IMG/VR virus record: IMGVR_UViG_3300005336_000001
Span: 1 to 64,000 of that record
Origin: a virus
DNA: 64,000 nucleotides
Strand: one strand, 5' to 3'
A program made the translations under genes and the position numbers. Of this stretch, positions 36,703-44,564 are shown piece after piece (the first letter of the stretch is position 1; each line of letters begins with the position of its first letter). A model generated the notes under the pieces. That model did not search any database. It was not told the DNA's origin and worked only from the letters and a program-made list of their open reading frames with translations.

Positions 36703-38512
36703 TTTTGTCTTTCCTTGCTGTGATTATTCCTTCAAATTCACCAAAGTTGGCGATTGAAGTATGGTCAACAATCCAAATACGTTTCCCTTCCTCCATGGCA
36801 CGCTCATGCAACGTGTTTGCTAAATCCATCATCCCTTCAGTTGAAAGGTGCGTGGATGGTTCATCATAGAACTCTATCTTGTTGTTGAGACCTGCACCCT
36901 GCATGATTAAGTTGGCTAGACCAAGATCACCGGCCAATTGCAGGCGTTGTGTTTCACCCCCGGACCATGTTTCCCATTTGACCGGAGCAATATTGCCGGG
37001 TGACTTGACAAAAACCACAAAACCTTTGGTGACACCACCAGATTTATTTTCCCGCTCAATATCAAATGTTATTTGCCAGTCTGGCATTCCAAGTTGAGCC
37101 AGCACATTATTAACTTCCAGCTCTAGTGTTCTGAAAGCCTGCTCAATGATGAACAGGCGGACACGTTTGAATCCTTTCACCCAAAAACTGATGGCTGCGT
37201 ATTTTGCTTCGTAGCCCTCAAGGACGTTTCTGTCTTCGGTTAAACCCTCAGTCAAATCTTTAACCAAAAGTTTCTTACTATTTAGCATTTCCTTGTGAGG
37301 ATTACGTTCAGCGGCAATCAGGTCTATCTGAGTATTGAGTGCGGCAAGCTGGTCATTTGCTCTTAATTCATTAACTTCTTGCTTGTTCAGTTCTTTTTCT
37401 AATTTAAGGATTTCATCCTGCCATTCAAAAGCTAATGTTTCTTGACGGCTGAGCCCATTCTTTGCTTTGATCATTTCCTTAGTCAGAGTTTGTAAAGTGT
37501 CATCTACAATTGCAATTTGTACATCTAGTTCAAGTCGCATGCGTTCATTGATATGCTTGACGCTCTCAACGTGTTTGTGACTGATTTCTTGTAAACAGAG
37601 TGGGCATCCCCCCACTTTTAATTTTTCAGTACGGATGGCCTTTTTGTCAGCCAGTATCTCAGTACGTTTTTTGGATACGGCTGCAATCTTGTCCAAGAAT
37701 GAATTTCGTGTGCTGGTCCAATTTTTCATCTCAAAATCACAAGCTTTCAATTCAGCTTTTGCTTTTACGATATTCCCTTTTATTTTTGAAATCTTAGGAG
37801 CGATTATGTTATCTATGTCATTTGCAATTCTTGTGTATTGAGTGTTTATCTTCTTGATACGTTCTTTTTTGTCAATGTCGTAATTGTCCGTTGATATTGT
37901 CAGTGTTTTAATATCTTCCTTTAACACAGTCAAACGACCTTCATCATGGTTAATGCTGGCTGTGCATTCAGTTATTTTAGAAGAAAATTTGTCAGCCTGT
38001 TTCCCCGCCGCCTTGCTCAACTCAAGCCAGTAGTCCAGATTTTGAATATCTGAGAACAGATTGAGTTTTGCCGTAGGCTGCATGGCAAAAAATGATTCTG
38101 AGAACTGTGGGTTCAGGACTGAGTATTTGAAAGACTCATAGTTGAGCCTCAGATATTTCTGAAGTTCAACCTGATCCACGGGTTTGTCATCAAGGAACAG
38201 CCCATTGGGCTTTTGAGTGCGTTTAATGAGGCTGCGGCGGTCACCTACAGTGAGTTCTATGGTGACGGTAGCGGAGGTAGCCCCCCAAGACACCACTTCA
38301 GCGGCCTTTAGACCGCGTGTGGTGCGGCCAAACAAAACCCACGAAATGGCGTCAAGGAAGGTTGATTTGCCTGCCCCATTGGCCCCGAGTGCTGGGGACA
38401 TGATGTTCCTACCTGACAGAAAATACAGTCCGTGCTTGGTTGGGAAGTCAAACTCATGGGTACCAAGGTATGACCTGAAATTGGTCAGGATGATGCTGTG
38501 AAGGTCGAACAT
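36656..38512 (-). CDS. SbcC/Rad50-like recombination nuclease subunit (T4 gp46-like)
   Basis: A 618-residue SMC-type ATPase working with the SbcD-like nuclease in end processing for recombination-dependent replication. It has Walker A G-A-N-G-A-G-K-S (about 43-50), a central coiled coil with the zinc-hook C-P-L-C near residue 305, the ABC signature W-S-G-G-E-T-Q-R-L near 518, and the Walker B-type F-Y-D-E-P-S-T-H-L near 555. The length is close to T4 gp46 and shorter than bacterial SbcC. Confidence 0.92.
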   Translation of the reverse strand: MFDLHSIILTNFRSYLGTHEFDFPTKHGLYFLSGRNIMSPALGANGAGKSTFLDAISWVLFGRTTRGLKAAEVVSWGATSATVTIELTVGDRRSLIKRTQKPNGLFLDDKPVDQVELQKYLRLNYESFKYSVLNPQFSESFFAMQPTAKLNLFSDIQNLDYWLELSKAAGKQADKFSSKITECTASINHDEGRLTVLKEDIKTLTISTDNYDIDKKERIKKINTQYTRIANDIDNIIAPKISKIKGNIVKAKAELKACDFEMKNWTSTRNSFLDKIAAVSKKRTEILADKKAIRTEKLKVGGCPLCLQEISHKHVESVKHINERMRLELDVQIAIVDDTLQTLTKEMIKAKNGLSRQETLAFEWQDEILKLEKELNKQEVNELRANDQLAALNTQIDLIAAERNPHKEMLNSKKLLVKDLTEGLTEDRNVLEGYEAKYAAISFWVKGFKRVRLFIIEQAFRTLELEVNNVLAQLGMPDWQITFDIERENKSGGVTKGFVVFVKSPGNIAPVKWETWSGGETQRLQLAGDLGLANLIMQGAGLNNKIEFYDEPSTHLSTEGMMDLANTLHERAMEEGKRIWIVDHTSIANFGEFEGIITARKDKNGRSSITIEADSRIN

Positions 38513-38832
38513 TATTCCGGGTCTGAGCCTCTGGTGATTGCTTTGACTCTATTCATCCACAAATTGACGCAATGCGGGCACAAATCCACATCTATGATTT
38601 CAATGGGGGGTTTTGAAGGTGCCGCAAGATTTTGCGCAACACTAACCCCACCAATCCCACCACCACCACCGTAATTCCCAGCCGCATTCTGCTGTGCATG
38701 AATGTGCATTTGCACTGCTTGTTGCATCCTTTGCGTCTCATATGAGAGTTGTTGTTTCACACCACCAAACGACAGTACTGTTACGTCACGTGCTACATTT
38801 CCACAGTGGTCACAGAATGTTTTTGTTACCAT
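38512..38832 (-). CDS. Zinc-ribbon protein between sbcD-like and sbcC-like genes
   Basis: A 106-residue protein from ATG 38832, preceded by AAAGGGA with good spacing (the frame is open to 38955 inside the SbcD-like gene). C-D-H-C near the N-terminus and C-P-H-C near residue 85 can form a zinc site, separated by a Gln/His/Gly-rich linker. Placed between two partner nuclease genes, it may bind that complex or DNA; inferred. Confidence 0.65.
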   Translation of the reverse strand: MVTKTFCDHCGNVARDVTVLSFGGVKQQLSYETQRMQQAVQMHIHAQQNAAGNYGGGGGIGGVSVAQNLAAPSKPPIEIIDVDLCPHCVNLWMNRVKAITRGSDPE

Positions 38833-39820
38833 TGATGATTCCCTTTCCTGCATCTCTAATATTTCGTGATAGATTTTCCGCATTGCTGAACTGATCAAAG
38901 ACGGCAGCGGGATCATTTCCAGTATTGCTTGCCATACTTCGTTTTTTAACTTCATTTGTTTTCATCTCCATCTTAGCTCCATAGACGTCAAGTTTGAGTT
39001 CCTTGCAGGCGTCAAGCACACGTTGCCTGATTTGTTTCCATTCAACGGCTTCTTCACGTGTGACTTCTATTACCAATTTTACCTGATCGCCTTCCATCAA
39101 ATGTTTATTGTTAAGAAGGTTGTCAGCGTCACGTATTTTGAGTGACCATTTCCGTGGCGCATCCATCCATGGGTATGCTTCAGTGCCATTTTGACTCACA
39201 TGGATGCATCTAGGCTCAAAATCATCACCGAAACGCACCTGATAGGGGCACCCTATATAAGTCACCAGACCTTGGGTCTGGGGGCGGTGCACGTCCCCGG
39301 CGTATACCCCTAGCTCTGGCTTGGCAGACTCAATCAGTGAGGCCGACAGGCCCGATAAACGTACCCCTGACTCAGCTATAGCCCCTTCAAAGGTTTGATG
39401 CACAAGAAAGCTATCAGGATCATCACCAAGACAGAGGTGAACAGCAGCGTCAAATTCATCCTGCGTCCTGTAGTGTGGGATAATTGCCATCCGTTTTTCC
39501 GCCTTAATGACGGTCGGTTTCGTGACAAAATGTAATCCTTCTATGTGACTAAGAAACTTGAAGAATGGATTCTTGTTGTCCCTGTAGTCGTGATTGCCCA
39601 TGTCAATGTAGACGGGCGGTCTTAGCTGTGTGAGGCCCGTCACAATCTGGTTGACCAATGTGGCTGAATGCCTGTCCTTACTGTCAGTGATATCACCAGC
39701 CAAGAAAGTAGCGGCAACAGGATTCTTTTTCTGTTGCCGCTTAATCCAGTCGAAGATGTTGAACCTATACGCGTCCTGACCACGATCAGTTAAGTGCAGG
39801 TCCCCTACCAATAACCACAT
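38810..39820 (-). CDS. SbcD/Mre11-like nuclease subunit (T4 gp47-like)
   Basis: A 336-residue calcineurin-like phosphoesterase with metal-binding motifs in order: G-D-L-H-L-T (about 6-11), L-A-G-D-I-T-D (about 40-46), D-M-G-N-H-D (about 73-78) and later H-R-P-Q-T-Q-G. It forms the nuclease of the Mre11/Rad50-type complex with the gene downstream. Its length matches the T4 gp47 family. Confidence 0.9.
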   Translation of the reverse strand: MWLLVGDLHLTDRGQDAYRFNIFDWIKRQQKKNPVAATFLAGDITDSKDRHSATLVNQIVTGLTQLRPPVYIDMGNHDYRDNKNPFFKFLSHIEGLHFVTKPTVIKAEKRMAIIPHYRTQDEFDAAVHLCLGDDPDSFLVHQTFEGAIAESGVRLSGLSASLIESAKPELGVYAGDVHRPQTQGLVTYIGCPYQVRFGDDFEPRCIHVSQNGTEAYPWMDAPRKWSLKIRDADNLLNNKHLMEGDQVKLVIEVTREEAVEWKQIRQRVLDACKELKLDVYGAKMEMKTNEVKKRSMASNTGNDPAAVFDQFSNAENLSRNIRDAGKGIINGNKNIL

Positions 39821-39987
39821 TACTCTTTCCGTGCTTCATAGTGAGCCAGCCAAATAACCAAGAACAGCAACACTGGCACAATAAACAAGTGAACTACGAA
39901 ACTGGCGAAGGACGGTTGCGCCATGAAGCCAGTGGCACCCCACACAACGAGTGCAAGGTACACCGATGGTTTAGTGTGAAAGTTCAT
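39820..39987 (-). CDS. Small membrane protein
   Basis: A 55-residue protein from ATG 39987 (the open frame to 40092 overlaps the terC-like gene). It has two hydrophobic segments, about residues 8-22 and 25-46, ending in a charged tail (H-Y-E-A-R-K-E). It overlaps the stop of the TerC-like gene by 17 bp and may be functionally linked to it. Confidence 0.6.
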   Translation of the reverse strand: MNFHTKPSVYLALVVWGATGFMAQPSFASFVVHLFIVPVLLFLVIWLAHYEARKE

Positions 39988-40654
39988 GTGTTTTCCATTT
40001 TGACCAGAGGTAGGCGACACCAAGCACAAATCCAACGCCCTGTGCAGCCCAGATACGTGGATCAATCTCAAGTTGGGTGATAAAGCCCTCACTGGCGATC
40101 AACTCGCCGGCAAGCCAGCCTAGCAGCGCGGCCCCCGCCCAAATAAGGATGGGGAATTTGTTCAGGATCATGGTTATCAAGGTAGCCCCAGTAACCACTA
40201 GCGGGATACTGACAGCCAAACCAATGGCAAGAAGGAGGACGTTGCCTTGTGCAACAGCAGCCACCGCCACCATGTTATCCACACTCATGACAATATCAGC
40301 CAACACGATGATTCTGATTGCTGCAAAGAGTTTGTCAGAAGACTTTACGTCACTCTCACCATCATCAGGCAGACACATCTTGATGGCTACAAAGAGCAAT
40401 GCCAACCCGCCAGCAAGTTTGAGGTAAGGAAGTGTCATTAGTGTGGACACAACGCCTGTAGCGGCAATACGCAACAAGACAGCACTCAGGGCACCTAAGA
40501 TAATACCCCAAAAGCGTTGACGCTCAGGCAGGCCACGGCATGCCATAGCTATAACCAGTGCATTGTCACCAGACAATAGTGCATCTATCCAAATGACTTT
40601 GCCAATAGCCAGCCAAAAGGCTGGGTCGTGCAGTTCCATTTCTAACCACGGCAT
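39971..40654 (-). CDS. TerC-family integral membrane protein
   Basis: A 227-residue protein of the TerC/YjbE type with about seven membrane helices. The family's acidic intramembrane motifs are seen as W-I-D-A-L-L-S-G-D-N-A-L-V-I-A and I-V-L-A-D-I-V-M-S-V-D-N-M-V-A-V. Known members export manganese or act in tellurite/stress resistance and in metallating exported proteins. A TerB-like gene lies just upstream, separated by a structured leader. Function in a phage is inferred only. Confidence 0.9.
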   Translation of the reverse strand: MPWLEMELHDPAFWLAIGKVIWIDALLSGDNALVIAMACRGLPERQRFWGIILGALSAVLLRIAATGVVSTLMTLPYLKLAGGLALLFVAIKMCLPDDGESDVKSSDKLFAAIRIIVLADIVMSVDNMVAVAAVAQGNVLLLAIGLAVSIPLVVTGATLITMILNKFPILIWAGAALLGWLAGELIASEGFITQLEIDPRIWAAQGVGFVLGVAYLWSKWKTHELSH

Positions 40655-40680
40655 GTTTGATCCTCAAATATAGACAAAGC

Positions 40681-40725
40681 GGGGCGGCCTATTTAAGCAC
40701 CGCAAGAACAGTGCCGAGCCGCCCC
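40681..40725 (-). promoter_or_regulatory. Structured RNA leader between terB-like and terC-like genes
   Basis: Perfect 8-bp arms GGGGCGGC (40681-40688) and GCCGCCCC (40718-40725) enclose an inner stem GCAC (40697-40700) / GTGC (40711-40714). On the minus strand it lies 27 nt before the terC-like start and is not followed by a U-run, so a regulatory leader is more likely than a terminator. It does not match the conserved core I remember for the Mn-sensing yybP-ykoY riboswitch. Confidence 0.5.
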
Positions 40726-40742
40726 TACCCAGCCGGGGTTAC

Positions 40743-41204
40743 TTAGAAGTCAAACTTGGAAGGATCAACATTCAGGCGCTTTGCAATCTTTTCAAGCACC
40801 TTGGTCTCATCTTCACCAGCTTTGCCGTTGTGGTTTGACGAGGCCACGTCTACCGCAACAAGGTAGACGTCATCAGCCATTTGGCTCGCATTGGGCAGGC
40901 TGTTCACTGCATCAAGGTTCCGTGCAAGCTCTTGCTTGCCAGAAGCAGTGGTGGCATGCCCTAGTGCGTTGTTGAGGGTGCTTTCAATCTGTTGACGGGT
41001 GTACAGGCCCGACAACTGGGTGTGGCTGGTAAGCACTTCCATGGCCTTTTTCTTTTCAGCATCCTCACAGGTGCCGTCAGCATAGGCAATGAGGGCACAT
41101 GAAGCAGAGACTGCCTTCAGGAAGTCTTCAGTCTTGCCATACTCCTTGTTCAGTTCCTTCATGCCTGAGGCAAAGACGCTCTTAAACATAGACGAGATTG
41201 ACAT
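40743..41204 (-). CDS. TerB-like tellurite-resistance-family protein
   Basis: A 153-residue acidic helical protein. L-K-A-V-S-A-S-C-A-L-I-A-Y-A-D-G and G-K-A-G-E-D-E-T-K-V-L-E-K-I-A-K-R-L-N-V-D-P-S-K-F follow the TerB pattern (paired acidic EF-like helices that bind metals). TerB is a cytosolic partner of TerC in bacterial Ter stress systems, and the two genes are adjacent here. Assignment from remembered family pattern. Confidence 0.8.
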   Translation of the reverse strand: MSISSMFKSVFASGMKELNKEYGKTEDFLKAVSASCALIAYADGTCEDAEKKKAMEVLTSHTQLSGLYTRQQIESTLNNALGHATTASGKQELARNLDAVNSLPNASQMADDVYLVAVDVASSNHNGKAGEDETKVLEKIAKRLNVDPSKFDF

Positions 41205-41259
41205 TTACGCTTCTCCATTGCGCAGTTAAGCAAATGGGATGGTTGCGCGTTCCATCCCA

Positions 41260-41772
41260 TCATACAAAAGGCTTAGTAATTTTGAAGAACTTAGCTGCCT
41301 CTATAATGTGCAAATTGTGGCGCACACTGATTAACAGCATATTCTTGTACATAAGCCCTAAAAGCCTCCGGCCCTCTATATCAAGGCAAACCATCGGTTG
41401 CATACGGTTTTGACGGACCACCATTAGCGGGCGCTTTTTGTACCTTCCAGCCTGTTTTTGGATCTCGTCCCAAAACGTCAAAAGCTTGCCTTTGCCTGTC
41501 AATAGACCGGGATAGTCAAGGTTGGCATAGAACTTACACTCGGGGGCAAATGCTTCTATGAACTTGCTACCAGCATGGTGGACACATGAAATGTCACCAA
41601 CCTGTGACGCATGGTGCTTGCCGCGTTTGTGTCCAACGGTGGCACGGCCTCCAGACATGGCACTCCGCCAAAATACGTCCTCACGTTCATTGTTAGTTAT
41701 CCATTTTGAAAGCATGACACAGACATCACGCTCGAACTGCGCTCCCTTCTGCTTTCCCCCACCAGCTCGCAT
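41260..41772 (-). CDS. PD-(D/E)XK-type nuclease, possible Holliday-junction resolvase
   Basis: A 170-residue protein. G-A-Q-F-E-R-D at the N-terminus, Q-V-G-D-I near residue 60 and P-E-C-K-F-Y near residue 77 give the E...GD...ExK order of this nuclease fold. It is about the size of phage resolvases and lies among recombination genes. An exact substrate cannot be read. Confidence 0.65.
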   Translation of the reverse strand: MRAGGGKQKGAQFERDVCVMLSKWITNNEREDVFWRSAMSGGRATVGHKRGKHHASQVGDISCVHHAGSKFIEAFAPECKFYANLDYPGLLTGKGKLLTFWDEIQKQAGRYKKRPLMVVRQNRMQPMVCLDIEGRRLLGLMYKNMLLISVRHNLHIIEAAKFFKITKPFV

Positions 41773-41990
41773 CAATTGTCCCTTTTTGGATCATCTTCTA
41801 AAGTACGGCAGTAATAGTGTGTGGTGCGCTTTGTAGTATCTTCAAAATAGATCACACACCCTTTATCTGTTTGAGATAAAGGCATTTTACATTCAGCACA
41901 TAAGGCACCACGAACTATTTTTTCAAATTCATTTTTGACATTCATGGCATTACTCACTCGATTTTTTCTTTTTCCACCACCGGGTAGCAT
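41772..41990 (-). CDS. Small Cys-containing hypothetical protein
   Basis: A 72-residue protein. Its ATG at 41990 follows directly on the stop of the upstream 30-residue gene (TAAATG), so coupling can explain the missing ribosome site; ATG 41945 is an alternative start. C-A-E-C-K and a late Y-Y-C could be part of a zinc site. Function unknown. Confidence 0.55.
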   Translation of the reverse strand: MLPGGGKRKNRVSNAMNVKNEFEKIVRGALCAECKMPLSQTDKGCVIYFEDTTKRTTHYYCRTLEDDPKRDN

Positions 41991-42083
41991 TTAGAACAAA
42001 CTCGCAATAGATAAAATTAGCCAAACTGCCAAAATAGGAGTAAGGATAATTACAATAACAGGAATTATGACATCCTCAATCAT
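41991..42083 (-). CDS. 30-residue membrane microprotein
   Basis: A 30-residue protein, MIEDVIIPV followed by an almost unbroken hydrophobic helix and ending S-I-A-S-L-F. Its ATG overlaps the upstream stop (ATGA) and its stop abuts the next ATG, so it fits the tight overlapping gene chain exactly. Inferred single-pass membrane peptide; function unknown. Confidence 0.55.
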   Translation of the reverse strand: MIEDVIIPVIVIILTPILAVWLILSIASLF

Positions 42084-42655
42084 GGCATTATCCATGCAAT
42101 CTGATAACCAAAAGTAAACGGAGCAACGTCAATCTGTTTGAACCACTTGGCGACGAAGGCACCTTTGCCACCTACCTCAAAGCCCGGACCCATAGGCGAA
42201 TCATCAATGAACACGATTGAACCGGGGCGCAGACGTGGCCGTGCAGCGCAGAATTCAAACAAACAGTGCATCGCAGCCGGGCCAGCATTGGCCATGTCGA
42301 CGTCAAAGCTATCAAGATACAACATATCTATGACCGGGCCGGGCTTTGACAATTCAAGTACGCTATCGCTAACAACAGACCCTGAATTCTTTAATGTGGT
42401 ACGAACCAATTCAATAGCATCTTGGTCAGTGTCTATCGTGGTGAATGATCCGGTGTGCCATTGAATGTAACTATCCCAAATGACAGTGGATTGCCCATCA
42501 CCTTCCCAATTGTCAAGTTTGCGCATGCAGCCAGTTTCTACGATGTGCCGTACTTGGCGTGTGACGGCCTCACGAATCACAGCCCTGAAGGTTGGGGCGC
42601 GGATTCCAAGCTTGGGCATGTACGCAACATCAAACCTATCTACAAAATCAGGCAT
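42080..42655 (-). CDS. Class I methyltransferase-like protein
   Basis: A 191-residue protein from ATG 42655 (8-bp overlap with the recombinase stop). I-V-E-T-G-C near residue 40 and T-T-I-D-T-D-Q-D-A-I near residue 77 resemble SAM-binding motifs I and II of methyltransferase_24-like proteins. Later V-I-D-M-L-Y-L-D-S-F-D-V-D and I-V-F-I-D-D-S continue that fold. The substrate is not apparent (sugar, protein or small molecule). Confidence 0.6.
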   Translation of the reverse strand: MPDFVDRFDVAYMPKLGIRAPTFRAVIREAVTRQVRHIVETGCMRKLDNWEGDGQSTVIWDSYIQWHTGSFTTIDTDQDAIELVRTTLKNSGSVVSDSVLELSKPGPVIDMLYLDSFDVDMANAGPAAMHCLFEFCAARPRLRPGSIVFIDDSPMGPGFEVGGKGAFVAKWFKQIDVAPFTFGYQIAWIMP

Positions 42656-43670
42656 ACTTACTCCGCTTGGGCAAGAAGGTAGTTTCAATTTCACCCCATA
42701 CTTGTTTGACGGCCTCTGCTGCACGAAGACGTTCTTCCTTGTGCTCAGCATCAGTCATTTCATTCAAGCCCTTGAGGTAATCCTTGAACTCTGTCTTTTT
42801 TAGGTCTATGGCATCAAGTCTATCCACTTCATTGAGCCAGTTTACACTGGCCAGAAGGTCATTGATGCCGTAGCCGAATTCAAAGGTGAACTCTGCCTCT
42901 CTGAACGGCATGCCTACCTTGTTCTTTTTTACCTTGGCTTTAATTTCAATCCCGTATGGCCGTTCAACCTTGTTGATGGTCTTTTTGAGGATTTTGATAT
43001 GGGCAAGCCAGAACACTTGAGAGGCGTAGAAGTCGAGAGCCTTCCCCCCGCTTCTCTTATGCTTCTCTCCAAACATAGCGCCAATATTGTCCCGCACTTG
43101 GGACACAATGAAAAGAAGGACGTTGGCTTGTTCCTGCTTTCGTGTAATTTTACGAAACATCTCACTCATCTTTTTGGCTTTAGCTGCTCCAAAAGATGCC
43201 TTGTCAATATCTCGATCCATTTCAGCGTCGTCGGAAAGGGCGTCAAAAGAATCAAGGACGTAGAGGCCCGGCTTCTTAGCTTTTTTCTGTTGGTCACAAA
43301 AAGCATCAAAGTCCTTGTAGAAGTCCTCAACAGTAATAATTGGATTTTCACGATCGCCAAAGTCAATGCGGTCAAGAGGCAAACCCATAGCCTCAGCGTA
43401 ACTGTCATCCCATGCAGCTTCTGTTTCACGATAAGCAATGTTGCCATCTGGGCACACTATTGAGAAGTTTATCATGACTTCAGTGGCAGTTCCGGTTTTA
43501 GCCGTGCTCTTGTCACCCACAATGTTGGCGGTGCGCCCTAGAGCAAGCCCACCGCCCAAAGCGCAGTCCAACAGAGTGCAGCCAGTGCTAACAAACTGAA
43601 TGTTAGTCTTTTCAGAAGTGAAATAATTGTTTCGTGGCTTCTCAACGACTGCCCGTACCCTTTTTACCAT
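42648..43670 (-). CDS. RecA/UvsX-like recombinase
   Basis: A 340-residue strand-exchange ATPase from ATG 43670 (TGATG overlap). The Walker A is G-D-K-S-T-A-K-T (about 52-59), with Ala where RecA has Gly, and Walker B-like L-Y-V-L-D-S-F-D-A-L lies near residue 143. The L1/L2 region contains F-I-V-S-Q-V-R-D-N-I-G, and K-R-S-G-G-K-A-L-D-F-Y follows. It sits with dCTP deaminase and the gp32-like SSB, as in recombination-dependent replication systems. Confidence 0.88.
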   Translation of the reverse strand: MVKRVRAVVEKPRNNYFTSEKTNIQFVSTGCTLLDCALGGGLALGRTANIVGDKSTAKTGTATEVMINFSIVCPDGNIAYRETEAAWDDSYAEAMGLPLDRIDFGDRENPIITVEDFYKDFDAFCDQQKKAKKPGLYVLDSFDALSDDAEMDRDIDKASFGAAKAKKMSEMFRKITRKQEQANVLLFIVSQVRDNIGAMFGEKHKRSGGKALDFYASQVFWLAHIKILKKTINKVERPYGIEIKAKVKKNKVGMPFREAEFTFEFGYGINDLLASVNWLNEVDRLDAIDLKKTEFKDYLKGLNEMTDAEHKEERLRAAEAVKQVWGEIETTFLPKRSKYA

Positions 43671-44128
43671 CACTCTTCCATCTTTGCTGGGACAGGTTCA
43701 TTTACCTGATCCTGATATTTACCATTGTAGACTTGTTCAGTTGGTTTATCCAAAAATTCAAATATAATCTGAGCAATAGGCATTCCCTTCTTCAGATTAA
43801 GCATGTGGATGCCATTAAGAGCCAATTCAAGAGTTAAGTATCCCCTCCAGCCGGGTTCAATAACTGTGTTAAATACTTGCAATCCTTGGCGTGCCCAAGT
43901 TGATTTATCATGGACACGTCCCACAACATCATCCGGCATATTGAAATGCTCAATCGTGGAAGCAAGCCTGAAACGCATGTATTCATTGGCATTGAGCATT
44001 ACGTCTTGAGCAATGCGGACGTCATAACCGCAACTGGACAAGCCATAACTCATCCCAAACTCAACTGTACGTTCACAGAAGGGGGTGATGATGCCACAAC
44101 ACCTGATGCTTTGTGCTGAGAGGATCAT
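43670..44128 (-). CDS. dcd: dCTP deaminase / dUTPase-family enzyme
   Basis: A 152-residue trimeric-type enzyme making dUMP or dUTP precursors and keeping dUTP low. The motifs are S-S-C-G-Y-D-V-R, H-D-K-S-T-W-A-R-Q-G-L (about 73-83), I-E-P-G-W-R-G-Y-L-T-L-E-L (about 89-101) and P-I-A-Q-I-I-F-E with a final Y-N-G-K-Y-Q-D-Q. The E-P-G-W-R-G-x-L-T-L-E box is typical of Dcd. Control of uracil fits with the uracil-glycosylase domain on the phage polymerase. Confidence 0.88.
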   Translation of the reverse strand: MILSAQSIRCCGIITPFCERTVEFGMSYGLSSCGYDVRIAQDVMLNANEYMRFRLASTIEHFNMPDDVVGRVHDKSTWARQGLQVFNTVIEPGWRGYLTLELALNGIHMLNLKKGMPIAQIIFEFLDKPTEQVYNGKYQDQVNEPVPAKMEE

Positions 44129-44400
44129 CCAAACCTCGGTGCGTTCTTGAAGGCTTCATCAAAGTTGGCTTTGCAGACAGAAAGGAACTGTTGCTCAGTC
44201 ATGCCTACATCTACCCCTATGATGGCTGACAGTTGAGATAGGGCTACAACACTGATGCGGGAGTAAAGCACTTGGCTCACCCCCGCATCACGCATGCCGT
44301 CCACCCAAAACTGGCGCATCTCGTTCACTATCTTAACGTGGAGGAGGTACTCAGGCGAAGGATCTTCAACCTTCGGGGTGTCAGCTTTGATTCTTGGCAT
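44125..44400 (-). CDS. Hypothetical protein
   Basis: A 91-residue helical protein from ATG 44400 (a TTG precedes it in frame). It overlaps dcd by 4 bp and the upstream small frame by 20 bp. No motif is recognised. Confidence 0.6.
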   Translation of the reverse strand: MPRIKADTPKVEDPSPEYLLHVKIVNEMRQFWVDGMRDAGVSQVLYSRISVVALSQLSAIIGVDVGMTEQQFLSVCKANFDEAFKNAPRFG

Positions 44401-44533
44401 CAAATCTAGCCTTTAACAGTTCGGCCCAAGTGCGGTGGCCTGAACGGACAATGACCAATTGCTCTCTGGCCCATCTCATATACGGAATTTCGTCGTTCAT
44501 GATTTCTGCTGAAGAACGCCGGTCAAGAACCAC
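44381..44533 (-). CDS. Small hypothetical protein
   Basis: Fills the gap between the SSB-like gene and 44400. The GTG at 44533 (AAGGA just upstream) gives 50 residues, and an ATG at 44500 gives 39. The sequence M-R-W-A-R-E-Q-L-V-I-V, then H-R-T-W-A-E-L-L-K-A-R-F, looks like a natural helix pair, and the frame overlaps the next gene by 20 bp like its neighbours. Unknown function. Confidence 0.45.
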   Translation of the reverse strand: MVLDRRSSAEIMNDEIPYMRWAREQLVIVRSGHRTWAELLKARFDAKNQS

Positions 44534-44564
44534 GGGGTCCTTGCCGGCTCTTTTTAGAAGTTCC

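Noticed and set aside
40655-40742. Manganese (yybP-ykoY) riboswitch before the terC-like gene
   Set aside because: The conserved core as I remember it is not recognisable, so only a generic structured leader is claimed.
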